Shown here: piece after piece, positions 1 through 8,232 of the stretch
How positions within the stretch are numbered: position 1 is the stretch's first letter
How the letters are laid out: each line of letters begins with the position of its first letter
Made by a program: the position numbers and the translations under genes
Assembly: GCF_017798205.1 (NCBI RefSeq)
Contig: NZ_CP060010.1
Span: forward strand, 620,001 to 684,000
Reading direction: 5' to 3'
From: Cognatishimia activa
Lineage (GTDB): Bacteria; Pseudomonadota; Alphaproteobacteria; Rhodobacterales; Rhodobacteraceae
DNA length: 64,000 nucleotides
Notes under the pieces: generated by a model
Databases searched by the model: none
Told to the model about the DNA's origin: nothing
The model's input: only the letters and a program-made list of their open reading frames with translations

Positions 1-154
1 TATAGCCTGATTCCTCAAGGGTGCGCACACGGCGCAAGCAAGGCGGCGCAGAGATCCCCACGCGCTTGGCCAGCTCTACGTTGGTCATACGACCATCCGC
101 CTGAAGCTCTGCCAGAATCTTGCGGTCAATCGGATCCAAACGATATCCCGTCAT
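1..154 (-). CDS. Lrp/AsnC family regulator, N-terminal fragment
   Basis: The start codon is the ATG at 154 and the gene runs off the left edge of the window, so only the first 51 codons are present. They encode the winged-helix DNA-binding half of a leucine-responsive (feast/famine) regulator: LDPIDRKILAELQADGR, then TNVELAKRVGISAPPCLRR, the typical recognition helix of the Lrp/AsnC family. The ligand-binding RAM half lies outside the window, so the effector cannot be guessed. It is divergent from trxB across a 192-bp intergenic region, which probably carries both promoters. An Lrp gene next to trxB is a common arrangement in Rhodobacterales. Confidence 0.9.
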   Translation of the reverse strand, partial: MTGYRLDPIDRKILAELQADGRMTNVELAKRVGISAPPCLRRVRTLEESGY

Positions 155-346
155 GTGCCTCGTTACCCCTCTGCAACTTTGCAATTCTTATAGCACCCGC
201 CGATGCGCGCGCAATAATATTTCGCGTTTTCCACGATGACTGGAAAGTGAGCCCTGATATCGCGCGCTCTGCCGCTTGGGGGTTTTCGCCCGCGCCCCTT
301 ATGTCTATATCCCTGTGACGCGAAATTTTAGGCAATCGGGTGGCCC

Positions 347-1288
347 ATGGCAGAGAGCAAACATACCAAAGTTCTGATTATCGGATCAGGCCCAGCAGGT
401 TATACCGCGGGCGTCTACGCAAGCCGCGCGATGCTGAGCCCGATTCTCGTGCAGGGCATCGAGCCCGGCGGTCAGTTGACCACCACCACCGAGGTCGAAA
501 ACTGGCCCGGTCACACAGAAATCCAAGGCCCCGACCTGATGGTCAATATGGAAGCTCACGCACGCGCCATGGGCACCGAGATCATCGGCGACATTATCAA
601 CGAACTCGACACATCCGTGCGCCCCTTCGTGGCCAAAGGCGACAGTGGCACGACCTATACCGCGGACGCAGTGATCCTCGCGACCGGCGCTCGTGCCAAA
701 TGGCTGGGCATGGAAAGCGAAGAGAAATTCAAAGGGTTCGGTGTTTCCGCCTGCGCGACCTGCGACGGCTTCTTCTATCGCGGCCAAGAGATCGTGGTGA
801 TCGGCGGCGGTAACACAGCCGTTGAAGAAGCGCTGTTCCTGACGAACTTCGCCTCCAAAGTGACTTTGATCCACCGCCGCGACGAGCTGCGCGCCGAAAA
901 GATCCTGCAAGAGCGCTTGCTGAAACACGAAAAGATCGAAACGCTTTGGTTCAATACTCTGGAAGAAGTCGTCGGTACTGACATGCCTCTGGGCGTGACC
1001 GGCGTGAAAACCAAAAACGTCAACACAGGCGAGATCACCGAGATCCCTTGCGCCGGTGTTTTCGTCGCCATCGGCCACGCACCAGCGACAGAGCTCGTGA
1101 AAGACGTGCTGGAAACCCACAACGGCGGCTACGTGAAGGTCGAAGCGGGCAGCACCCGCTCCTCCATCCCCGGTATTTTCGCAGCCGGAGACCTGACCGA
1201 CCACGTTTACCGTCAGGCAGTGACGTCTGCGGGTATGGGCTGTATGGCCGCGCTGGATGCCGAGAAATTCCTGGCGGAACAGGAATAA
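347..1288 (+). CDS. trxB: thioredoxin-disulfide reductase
   Basis: This 313-residue flavoprotein uses NADPH to reduce oxidised thioredoxin in the cytoplasm. The N-terminal FAD-binding Rossmann motif [10 protein letters not shown] is at about residues 13-22, and the redox-active pair is in SACATCDG with Cys136 and Cys139. It is followed by the NADPH-binding [10 protein letters not shown] and a C-terminal FAD motif with AAGD near residue 280. The length is normal for low-molecular-weight bacterial TrxR. The ATG at 347 follows about 190 bp of untranslated sequence shared with the divergent Lrp gene. A hairpin at 1310-1341 follows the stop codon. Confidence 0.96.
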   Translation: MAESKHTKVLIIGSGPAGYTAGVYASRAMLSPILVQGIEPGGQLTTTTEVENWPGHTEIQGPDLMVNMEAHARAMGTEIIGDIINELDTSVRPFVAKGDSGTTYTADAVILATGARAKWLGMESEEKFKGFGVSACATCDGFFYRGQEIVVIGGGNTAVEEALFLTNFASKVTLIHRRDELRAEKILQERLLKHEKIETLWFNTLEEVVGTDMPLGVTGVKTKNVNTGEITEIPCAGVFVAIGHAPATELVKDVLETHNGGYVKVEAGSTRSSIPGIFAAGDLTDHVYRQAVTSAGMGCMAALDAEKFLAEQE

Positions 1289-1309
1289 GCGTTCCAACAA
1301 ATTGATACA

Positions 1310-1341
1310 CCTGCGGTCAGAATTCCACGTTTGACCGCAGG
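1310..1341 (+). terminator. putative terminator hairpin after trxB
   Basis: A perfect 10-bp inverted repeat, CCTGCGGTCA ... TGACCGCAGG, with a 12-nt loop lies 21 bp after the trxB stop. The downstream sequence is only weakly T-rich (GATTTCCCCCTTATTTT), so it could be a terminator or an mRNA-stabilising 3' hairpin. Confidence 0.5.
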
Positions 1342-1434
1342 CACGTGATTTCCCCCTTATTTTCACACAAGACTTGGCTCAGAAACGCTTTTATGAGATA
1401 CGTTCACTCGTGAACAAACAATGAGAGCCGTGTC

Positions 1435-3507
1435 GTGGCCGAAACTGAGGCACATATCAGCAGCGAAGAAGACCAGCTTTTCCGCCTTTTGCGGCAGCTG
1501 GATATCGCCCCTGATGCGCCACAACGCGCGACCGCTGAGGCAGTCGGCCTGTCGCTTGGTCGCCTGAACGCGCTGCTGCGTGACGCCATCGACCAAGGGC
1601 TTGTGCGGATCGCCCAACGCCCCGGCTCTGACAAACGCCAGCGCAATTCCTATGCGCTGACCACCAAAGGCGCTGCGGAAAAGAACCGCCTGACGGATCT
1701 TTTCCTCGCCCAGAAACTCGCCGACTTTGAGGCCCTGCACGCAGAGCTGACCGGCACGAAAATCGGCCTTGTGCCGCTTAAATCCAGGACGGAACCCATG
1801 CAAAACAACCTCGCTCCTATCCCAGAGCTTTATGTGTCCTATGACTCAGCCCAAAAGCTGAAAGTCGAGGCGGCTGACCTAACGAGCCACGACCTGACCC
1901 CTCGTCAGATCTGCGATCTGGAGCTGTTGATGAACGGTGGCTTTAACCCGCTCAAAGGCTTCTTGTCGGAAGAAGACTACAACGGCGTCGTGGAAAACAT
2001 GCGTCTGGCGGATGGTCAGCTCTGGCCAATGCCGATCACGCTGGATGTCTCTGAAGATTTCGCGCAAAGCATCGAGATCGGCCAAGACATCGCTCTGCGC
2101 GACCAAGAGGGCGTGATCCTTGCGACCATGACGGTCACCGACCGGTGGGAGCCGAACAAATCTCGCGAAGCCGAGAAGGTTTTCGGCGCAGATGACGATG
2201 CGCACCCAGCCGTGAACTACCTGCACAACCAAGCGGGCAAGATCTATCTGGGCGGGCCGATCACCGGCATCCAACAGCCCGTGCATTATGATTTCCGCGG
2301 CCGTCGCGACACGCCAAACGAGCTGCGCGCCTATTTCCGCAAGCTCGGCTGGCGCAAAGTCGTGGCCTTCCAAACCCGCAACCCGCTGCACCGCGCGCAC
2401 CAGGAACTGACCTTCCGCGCCGCCCGCGAAGCACAAGCCAATCTCTTGATCCACCCAGTCGTCGGCATGACCAAACCGGGCGATGTCGATCACTTCACTC
2501 GCGTGCGTTGCTATGAAGCGGTGCTGGACAAATACCCGGCGGCCACCACCACCATGTCGCTCTTGAACCTGGCGATGCGCATGGCGGGCCCACGCGAGGC
2601 GGTTTGGCACGGTCTCATCCGTAAAAACCACGGCTGCACCCACTTTATCGTCGGTCGCGACCATGCAGGCCCTGGCAAGAATTCCGCAGGCGAAGATTTC
2701 TATGGCCCATACGATGCGCAGGATCTGTTCCGCGAACACCAGGACGAAATCGGCATCGAAATGGTCGACTTCAAACACATGGTTTACGTGCAGGAACGCG
2801 CGCAATACGAGCCAAATGACGAGATTAAAGACAAGGATGATGTGACTATCCTGAATATCTCGGGCACAGAACTGCGCCGCCGACTGGCAGAGGGTCTTGA
2901 GATCCCCGAGTGGTTCTCTTTCCCAGAGGTCGTGAAGGAACTGCGCAAGACCAAGCCACCGCGTTCCAAGCAAGGCTTCACCGTGTTCTTCACCGGTTTC
3001 TCGGGCTCTGGCAAATCCACGATTGCCAACGCTTTGATGGTGAAACTGATGGAAATGGGTGGCCGCCCTGTGACCTTGCTGGACGGCGACATCGTGCGGA
3101 AAAACCTCAGCTCCGAGCTAGGTTTCTCCAAGGAACACCGTGACCTCAACATCAAGCGCATCGGCTATGTCGCATCCGAGATCACTAAGAACGGCGGCAT
3201 CGCAATCTGCGCGCCCATCGCGCCGTATGCCTCGACTCGCCGCCATGTGCGCGAAGAGATCGAGCAATTCGGTGCCTTTGTTGAGGTGCACGTGGCGACC
3301 AGCATCGAGGAATGCGAACGCCGCGACCGCAAGGGGCTCTATAAGCTCGCACGCGAAGGTAAGATCAAAGAGTTCACCGGCATTTCGGATCCTTACGATG
3401 TCCCGGTGAACCCAGAGCTAAGCGTCGAGACAGAGAATGTCGAAGTCGACAACTGCGCTCACCAAGTTCTGCTCAAACTGGAAAGCATGGGGCTGATCAA
3501 AGCCTAA
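1435..3507 (+). CDS. HTH domain fused to bifunctional sulfate adenylyltransferase / APS kinase
   Basis: This 690-codon open frame (GTG start) is a three-part protein. Residues 1 to about 118 resemble the small winged-helix 'EPS-associated MarR family' regulators (SLGRLNALLRDAIDQGLV, then a basic wing and ALTTKGAAEKNRLT). Residues 122 to about 510 are ATP sulfurylase of the single-chain type, with the nucleotide-binding QTRNPLHRAHQEL. The C-terminal part is APS kinase, with P-loop GFSGSGKST near residue 524 and a LDGD motif. The enzyme converts sulfate to APS and then PAPS in sulfate assimilation or activation. An internal ATG at 1798 (residue 122), preceded by AGGA with 8-nt spacing, could start a conventional enzyme of about 569 residues. 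Whether the long form, the short form or both are made cannot be told from sequence. A strong terminator follows. Confidence 0.9.
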   Translation: MAETEAHISSEEDQLFRLLRQLDIAPDAPQRATAEAVGLSLGRLNALLRDAIDQGLVRIAQRPGSDKRQRNSYALTTKGAAEKNRLTDLFLAQKLADFEALHAELTGTKIGLVPLKSRTEPMQNNLAPIPELYVSYDSAQKLKVEAADLTSHDLTPRQICDLELLMNGGFNPLKGFLSEEDYNGVVENMRLADGQLWPMPITLDVSEDFAQSIEIGQDIALRDQEGVILATMTVTDRWEPNKSREAEKVFGADDDAHPAVNYLHNQAGKIYLGGPITGIQQPVHYDFRGRRDTPNELRAYFRKLGWRKVVAFQTRNPLHRAHQELTFRAAREAQANLLIHPVVGMTKPGDVDHFTRVRCYEAVLDKYPAATTTMSLLNLAMRMAGPREAVWHGLIRKNHGCTHFIVGRDHAGPGKNSAGEDFYGPYDAQDLFREHQDEIGIEMVDFKHMVYVQERAQYEPNDEIKDKDDVTILNISGTELRRRLAEGLEIPEWFSFPEVVKELRKTKPPRSKQGFTVFFTGFSGSGKSTIANALMVKLMEMGGRPVTLLDGDIVRKNLSSELGFSKEHRDLNIKRIGYVASEITKNGGIAICAPIAPYASTRRHVREEIEQFGAFVEVHVATSIEECERRDRKGLYKLAREGKIKEFTGISDPYDVPVNPELSVETENVEVDNCAHQVLLKLESMGLIKA

Positions 3508-3513
3508 AACCAC

Positions 3514-3542
3514 AAAGCGCGGCTCAAAGGGCCGCGCTTTTT
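3514..3542 (+). terminator. rho-independent terminator of the sulfurylase/APS kinase gene
   Basis: A perfect 10-bp stem AAAGCGCGGC / GCCGCGCTTT with a 7-nt loop begins 6 bp after the stop codon and runs into TTTTT. Confidence 0.9.
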
Positions 3543-3552
3543 CAATTCTAAC

Positions 3553-3597
3553 GGATCCTTTTAAAGGATCCGACGCCGATTTCTTTCAAAGAAATCG
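3553..3597. repeat. two consecutive AT-cored palindromes
   Basis: GGATCCTTTTAAAGGATCC (3553-3571) is followed 6 bp later by CGATTTCTTT-C-AAAGAAATCG (3577-3597). Both are perfect palindromes and both sit between the convergent 3' ends of the sulfurylase gene and the DUF1150 gene. They would form two small hairpins in either transcript. I have the impression that such pairs recur in Roseobacter intergenic DNA, but I cannot verify this here. Confidence 0.7.
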
Positions 3598-3606
3598 TGG
3601 CCCCGA

Positions 3607-3834
3607 TCAATGCACCGTCACAGGCGCATAATCATTCTGACGCGCCAGGGCAAAGGCCAGGTTGCGCTCTTTCACAACAGCCAGACGCTCGCCATCCGCC
3701 CCATGCACCGCATAGAGCGTCTCGATACCTTCGACTTGCTCTTGCATGTCGGCAGGCAGGTCAGCCACCGCGACCTCGCGCACATACACCATGCGGTCTT
3801 CATTCGGGGTTTCAAAATCATATTTGCTGATCAT
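3607..3834 (-). CDS. DUF1150 family protein
   Basis: This 75-residue protein matches the DUF1150 family (RMVYVREVAVADLPADM, YAVHGADGERLAVV, LAFALARQND). The family is small, alphaproteobacterial and found beside Hsp20 genes; its function is unknown. I start it at the ATG at 3834 because AAGGG sits 8 nt upstream. A GTG at 3843 would overlap the hsp20 stop as GTGA but would leave no spacing from the ribosome-binding site. It almost certainly shares the hsp20 transcript, so a stress-related or chaperone-accessory role is plausible by association only. Confidence 0.88.
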   Translation of the reverse strand: MISKYDFETPNEDRMVYVREVAVADLPADMQEQVEGIETLYAVHGADGERLAVVKERNLAFALARQNDYAPVTVH

Positions 3835-3839
3835 ACTGC

Positions 3840-4253
3840 TCACCCTTTCTTAATGTTGATGGTCTGAACCACGGTTTCCGGCCGCGCCTGCGTCAGGTCG
3901 ACGTGCAATAGCCCGTTCTCCATGATCGCCTCGCCCACTTCGACACCATCTGCCAAAACGAAAGAACGCTGGAACTGACGCGCAGCGATTCCTCGGTGCA
4001 GGAACACGCGATTGGCACCATCATCATGCTGCCGCCCGCGGATTACCAATTGGCGATCCTCCACCGTGATGCTCAGATCTTCCTCGGCAAAACCGGCAAC
4101 CGCCAGTGTGATGCGGTAAGAGTGATCCGAAGTTTGTTCAATGTTAAAAGGGGGATAGCCGCCATTTTCGGCTTTGGCCGTGCGCTCAACTAGGCGCTCC
4201 AGCTGTTCAAATCCCAGCATATGGGGATAGGACCCCAAAGTCAGTTTGCTCAT
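3840..4253 (-). CDS. small heat-shock protein, Hsp20 / IbpA family
   Basis: This 137-residue alpha-crystallin-type chaperone holds unfolded proteins in the cytoplasm. The N-terminus has the IbpA-like LGSYPHMLGFEQLERLVER. The alpha-crystallin domain follows from about residue 35 (YRITLAVAGFAEEDLSITV, VIRGR, RQFQRSFVLADGVEV, ENGLLHVDL). A longer frame exists from 4349, but AAGGA lies 6-8 nt before the ATG at 4253, and a heat-shock-type promoter lies inside the extension, so 4253 is preferred. It is followed directly by the DUF1150 gene. No ROSE-type thermometer was recognised in the short leader, though I could not fold it. Confidence 0.92.
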   Translation of the reverse strand: MSKLTLGSYPHMLGFEQLERLVERTAKAENGGYPPFNIEQTSDHSYRITLAVAGFAEEDLSITVEDRQLVIRGRQHDDGANRVFLHRGIAARQFQRSFVLADGVEVGEAIMENGLLHVDLTQARPETVVQTINIKKG

Positions 4254-4319
4254 CGTGATGTCCTTACGCGAAGCGACGATCTTAGGTTGCAGGCCCCTCT
4301 CAGGCAGCCCTTCCTTCAG

Positions 4320-4352
4320 AAATATGGGCATCAAAATCGCCAAGTGCAAGGG
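4320..4352 (-). promoter_or_regulatory. sigma-32-type promoter for hsp20
   Basis: Reading the minus strand, CCCTTGCA (4352-4345) and CCCATATTT (4328-4320) are separated by 16 bp. This resembles the RpoH consensus CTTGAA...CCCCATNT. It would give a leader of about 60 nt before the ATG at 4253. The assignment is by eye. Confidence 0.5.
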
Positions 4353-4410
4353 CTTTGCTAATGCAGCCTAAAGGCGTATCTTGGGGATAAGCCAATAACA
4401 TGAGCCCCTT

Positions 4411-4635
4411 ATGACCGGACTAGACAAACTGGAGATGAAGACAGACGAGGTTCTGCGCGTCGAGCTCCAGGTTTTCAAACAGGAACACCGCGATCTGGAC
4501 GAGGCCATCGAGGCCCTGATCGAGCGCGGCACCAGCGATGTTCTGACGATCAAGCGTCTGAAAAAGAAGAAACTGCTTTTGAAAGACAAAATCGCCTATA
4601 TCGAAGACCGTTTGACCCCAGATATCATTGCCTAG
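4411..4635 (+). CDS. DUF465 (YdcH-like) small protein
   Basis: This 74-residue, highly charged, helical protein of the DUF465/YdcH family contains EHRDLDEAIEALIER and a lysine-rich RLKKKKLLLKDKIAYIEDRL segment at residues 48-68, predicted as a short antiparallel coiled coil. The family is very common in alphaproteobacteria and has no established function. It lies 49 bp before purE in the same direction. A second member of the family is at 63733-63969. Confidence 0.85.
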   Translation: MTGLDKLEMKTDEVLRVELQVFKQEHRDLDEAIEALIERGTSDVLTIKRLKKKKLLLKDKIAYIEDRLTPDIIA

Positions 4636-4684
4636 AGGCCGCATCTGAGTATAGTGCGCGCTCCATTGATCACCGGAGGCACAA

Positions 4685-5170
4685 ATGGCCGATATCAAAG
4701 TGGGCATCATCATGGGCAGCCAATCAGACTGGCCCACCATGAAAGAAGCAGCAGATGTTCTGGATGAACTCGGCGTGGCCTATGAAACCAAGATCGTCTC
4801 GGCCCACCGCACGCCGGATCGCCTTTGGGACTATGGCAAAACCGCCGTGGATCGGGGGATTCAGGTGATTATCGCAGGCGCCGGGGGCGCTGCGCATTTG
4901 CCGGGCATGATGGCGTCCAAAACCCGCGTGCCTGTTGTCGGCATTCCGGTGCAGACCAAGGCGCTGTCTGGCGTCGATAGCCTCTATTCGATCCTGCAAA
5001 TGCCGCGCGGCTTTCCCGTTGCGACCATGGCCATCGGTGCAGCCGGGGCAAAGAATGGCGGCTTGATGGCAGCGGGCATTTTGGCGTTGCAAGACGACGC
5101 GCTCGCGGCTCGTCTGGACCAGTGGCGCGCCGATCTGTCGGCCTCTATCGCGGATGAGCCGGAAAAGTGA
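4685..5170 (+). CDS. purE: N5-carboxyaminoimidazole ribonucleotide mutase
   Basis: This 161-residue class I PurE moves the carboxyl group from N5-CAIR to CAIR in de novo purine synthesis. The substrate loop GSQSDWPTM is at residues 11-19, SAHRTP with the catalytic His41 follows, and the glycine-rich [12 protein letters not shown] is near residue 65. GGAGG sits 7 nt before the ATG. Its stop codon overlaps the next GTG start by 4 bp (GTGA), so the three purE-to-purK genes are translationally coupled. Confidence 0.95.
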   Translation: MADIKVGIIMGSQSDWPTMKEAADVLDELGVAYETKIVSAHRTPDRLWDYGKTAVDRGIQVIIAGAGGAAHLPGMMASKTRVPVVGIPVQTKALSGVDSLYSILQMPRGFPVATMAIGAAGAKNGGLMAAGILALQDDALAARLDQWRADLSASIADEPEK

Positions 5171-5922
5171 GCCGCATCGGCTTCATAGGCACGGGTCATA
5201 TCGCAGCCCCTATGGTGCGGCGGATGGTGGCCTTGGGCCATGAGGTTATCGTCACAACACGCAATACAGAGGTCTCGTCGCGACTTGTCGCCAGCCACGG
5301 CGTGAAGGCGCTCGAGCCGCAAGAGGTTCTGGACGCCAGCGAGATCGTATTTATCTGTCTCCGCCCTGCCGTCGCGCCGGACATCTTGTCCCACCTGACT
5401 TTCCGCGCCGAGCATCAAATCATTTCGGTGATGGCGGAACATAGCGAGGCCACTCTGCAAAACCTGTGCAGCCCTGCCACTAGCATCACCCGCACGATCC
5501 CTTTGGGTTTTGTCGAAAAAGGCGACTGCCCGCTACCTGTTTGGGGCGACGCGGGCCTCGTCACCGCGCTTTTTGGATCCGACAACACGATCCTGCCGAT
5601 GCCGCAAGAGGACGGGCTCAATGCGATCCTCACAGCTTCGGCCTTCATGGCGAGCCAATTGGACCTTCTGAACACCGTGGCCAACTGGACCAAATCACAG
5701 ATCGGCGACGCCGACGTCTCTGAGGCCTATATCCGCACGCTCGTTTCGGGCTTCCTCATGGCGATGCCCCGTGATACGGGCAGTCTTGAAGCGGAACGGG
5801 ATGGGCTGACGCTGCCGGGGTCTCTGAACCGACAGGTGATGGAGGCGCTGCAAGAAGCGGGCACCCACGCGACCCTCACCCGCGCCCTTGATGATGTGTA
5901 TGAAAGGCTGACCTCAAAATGA
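5167..5922 (+). CDS. NAD(P)-binding protein related to pyrroline-5-carboxylate reductase
   Basis: This 251-residue protein begins with a dinucleotide-binding fold ([18 protein letters not shown], residues 3-20). It continues in the pattern of the ProC/F420-dependent oxidoreductase superfamily: an FICLRP segment near residue 62, then a helical C-terminal dimer domain. It is somewhat shorter than typical ProC (about 270) and lacks the well-conserved ProC C-terminal segment as I remember it, so I do not call it proC. It overlaps purE (GTGA) and purK (ATGA) by 4 bp on each side, which ties its expression to purine synthesis. Substrate unknown. Confidence 0.75.
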   Translation: MSRIGFIGTGHIAAPMVRRMVALGHEVIVTTRNTEVSSRLVASHGVKALEPQEVLDASEIVFICLRPAVAPDILSHLTFRAEHQIISVMAEHSEATLQNLCSPATSITRTIPLGFVEKGDCPLPVWGDAGLVTALFGSDNTILPMPQEDGLNAILTASAFMASQLDLLNTVANWTKSQIGDADVSEAYIRTLVSGFLMAMPRDTGSLEAERDGLTLPGSLNRQVMEALQEAGTHATLTRALDDVYERLTSK

Positions 5923-6992
5923 GCACCCCCCTTCCGATCGGCAGCACCATTGGCATTCTGGGCGGAGGGCAACTCGGGCGTATGCTCTCGGTCGCAGCAT
6001 CTCGGCTCGGCTACAAGAGCCACATCTTTGAACCCGGCGCGAACCCGCCTGCGGGTCAGGTCGCGGATCAGGTGACGACGGCGGCCTATGAGGACGAAGC
6101 GGCGCTGAAGGCCTTTGCCGATGCGGTCGACGTCATCACCTATGAATTCGAAAATATCCCGACCTCGGCGCTGGATCTCCTCGAGGCCCATCGCCCGATC
6201 CGTCCGGGTCGTGAAGCTTTGCGTGTCAGTCAGGACCGCATCACGGAAAAGGATTTCCTGACCGGCCTGGGCCTGAAAACCGCGCCCTACGCACAGATCG
6301 ATACCGCCGAGGATCTGGCCCAAGCGATGACAGAGATCGGCACCCCCTCGATCCTGAAAACCCGCCGCTTTGGATATGATGGCAAAGGTCAAGTGCGTCT
6401 GTCTGAGGACAGCGATCCGGCGGCCGCGATGGAAGAGGTCGCGGGCGCGCCGTCTGTTCTGGAAGGTTTTGTGACCTTCAGCCACGAAGTCTCGGTGATC
6501 GCCGCGCGCGGCACCACGGGCGAAGTCGCCTGTTTTGATCCAGGCGAGAATGTCCACGAAGGCGGCATCCTGCGCACCACCACGGTCCCGGCCCGTCTAC
6601 CCGGCTCCATGCGTATGGATGCTGTATTGATGGCAAGTCAGATCCTGAATGCTCTGGACTACGTCGGCGTGCTGGGTGTCGAGCTCTTCGTCACCAAAGA
6701 CGGCCTCATCGTCAATGAAATCGCCCCGCGCGTGCACAACTCTGGCCACTGGACCCAGAATGGCTGCGCCGTCGATCAGTTCGAACAACATATCCGCGCT
6801 GTGGTCGGCCTGCCTTTGGGTGACGGCAAACGTCACAACGACGTGGTGATGGAGAACCTGATCGGCGAGGACATGGACCGCGTGCCGGACCTGCTGAAAG
6901 AGCCGCATGTTGCCGTGCATCTTTACGGCAAAGCGGATGTGAAAGCGGGCCGAAAGATGGGCCACGTGAACCGCGTCACCCCTGCAGGCTAA
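5919..6992 (+). CDS. purK: 5-(carboxyamino)imidazole ribonucleotide synthase
   Basis: This 357-residue ATP-grasp enzyme makes N5-CAIR from AIR, bicarbonate and ATP, feeding PurE. The N-terminal preATP-grasp fold has GILGGGQLGRMLSVAA at residues 12-27. The ATP-grasp region contains LKTRRFGYDGKGQ near residue 148, and VNEIAPRVHNSGHWT at about 265-280 is the characteristic PurK signature. It is the last gene of the purE operon, with an ATGA overlap with the preceding gene. It converges on phnM. Confidence 0.95.
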   Translation: MSTPLPIGSTIGILGGGQLGRMLSVAASRLGYKSHIFEPGANPPAGQVADQVTTAAYEDEAALKAFADAVDVITYEFENIPTSALDLLEAHRPIRPGREALRVSQDRITEKDFLTGLGLKTAPYAQIDTAEDLAQAMTEIGTPSILKTRRFGYDGKGQVRLSEDSDPAAAMEEVAGAPSVLEGFVTFSHEVSVIAARGTTGEVACFDPGENVHEGGILRTTTVPARLPGSMRMDAVLMASQILNALDYVGVLGVELFVTKDGLIVNEIAPRVHNSGHWTQNGCAVDQFEQHIRAVVGLPLGDGKRHNDVVMENLIGEDMDRVPDLLKEPHVAVHLYGKADVKAGRKMGHVNRVTPAG

Positions 6993-7077
6993 CGCAACAA
7001 TTCAAAGCGGCGGGGCTAACGAAGGCGCAACTTGCGACGACGGCAGACCCGCCGCACCGCAACCGTTTCGCCCGCTG

Positions 7078-8217
7078 CTAGGCCAGAAATCTCTGCGCCG
7101 CGCCTCCGGCCATATAGGTGATGTTACCCCCGACCAAAGTCGCCTCAATCTGGCGCGTGTCTTTGTTCAGGATCACCAGATCGGCCCGCAACCCCTCGGC
7201 CACCTCGCCGCGATCTGTGAGGCCCAAAATCCTCGCAGGCCCCGAACTCACCAAAGCCCAGGCCTGCGCCAGCGACGCCACGCCCTCATCCACCAATCGA
7301 AACACCGCCTGCTTCATCGCCGGAAAGTGATAGTCGCTGGCCAAAGCATCACAAAGCCCACCTGCGATCAGCTCCGCCGCCGACAAGCGCCCGGAATGAG
7401 ACCCACCCCGCACGACATTCGGAGACCCCAGAATAACCGGAGCCCCCACCGCGCGATGCGCCTCAGCGGCCTCTCGGGTGACCGGAAACTCACCGATGCT
7501 CGCCCCCATCTCGTGGAAACCCTGCACCTGTTCTGCTGTCTCATTGTCATGTGCACCCAAGCGCACCCCGCGCGCAGAAAGACGTGCGGCGAGCTCAGGC
7601 AGCGCGGCAGTGACTGCATCCGATTGCGCATGCAGATCTTTCAATAGGGCAAGGTGGGCCTCGGGACTGCGCCCGCTTTTCAACGCCTGCCCCGTCAAGC
7701 GCGGCGGCTTTTTGCCTTTAGCCAAGGCCGCATGGGGCAGGTGATCGTTGAAGACCACATAGGGCACGGTATATTCCGCAACCAATGCTTCAAACTCTTC
7801 GTATTGCGTCAAAAGATGCGTCTCAAATCGCAGTTGCACGCGCGTATCTGTCAGTATCTGTGCCGCACGATGCGCCGCCAGAAACCGCGCCGCGAAGTCG
7901 GTGCCGCGCATGCCGCCTTCCCAGCTAAAAAACTGCGCCAGAACAGCCGTCCCGATCCCATTGGACGCAAGCTCTGCATCGGTCGAGGCCAGCCCCTGCC
8001 CCAGATCCTTCAGCACGCCGCGACGCGGTGCAAGATGACGTTCAAATCCGTCACCGTGAATATCCACAAAGGCCGGACAAATCATATAGCCGCTCAGGTC
8101 GACATCACGCGCATCTGTATCGCTCTGCAAGAGACCGTCGCAGATGCCAAGATCGCGCGCCTCAAGGCCATCAGCCCCCAGAACCTTGGCGCCGGTCAGA
8201 CGAAGTTTCACACTCAT
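7078..8217 (-). CDS. phnM: alpha-D-ribose 1-methylphosphonate 5-triphosphate diphosphatase (PhnM-like amidohydrolase)
   Basis: This 379-residue amidohydrolase-superfamily protein matches PhnM. The metal-binding FVDIHGDGFERH is at residues 50-61, followed by GAHDNETAEQV, GAPVILGSPNVVRGGSHSG and ALASDYH near residue 295. It ends with the small beta domain GLRADLVILN. In carbon-phosphorus lyase pathways PhnM releases pyrophosphate from the alkylphosphonate triphosphate intermediate. No other phn gene is visible here, so the genuine phn cluster may be elsewhere. It is the last gene of a minus-strand run: nrdJ, FGE homologue, lipase, phnM. Confidence 0.88.
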   Translation of the reverse strand: MSVKLRLTGAKVLGADGLEARDLGICDGLLQSDTDARDVDLSGYMICPAFVDIHGDGFERHLAPRRGVLKDLGQGLASTDAELASNGIGTAVLAQFFSWEGGMRGTDFAARFLAAHRAAQILTDTRVQLRFETHLLTQYEEFEALVAEYTVPYVVFNDHLPHAALAKGKKPPRLTGQALKSGRSPEAHLALLKDLHAQSDAVTAALPELAARLSARGVRLGAHDNETAEQVQGFHEMGASIGEFPVTREAAEAHRAVGAPVILGSPNVVRGGSHSGRLSAAELIAGGLCDALASDYHFPAMKQAVFRLVDEGVASLAQAWALVSSGPARILGLTDRGEVAEGLRADLVILNKDTRQIEATLVGGNITYMAGGAAQRFLA

Positions 8218-8232
8218 GTCGGCCTCTCAACT

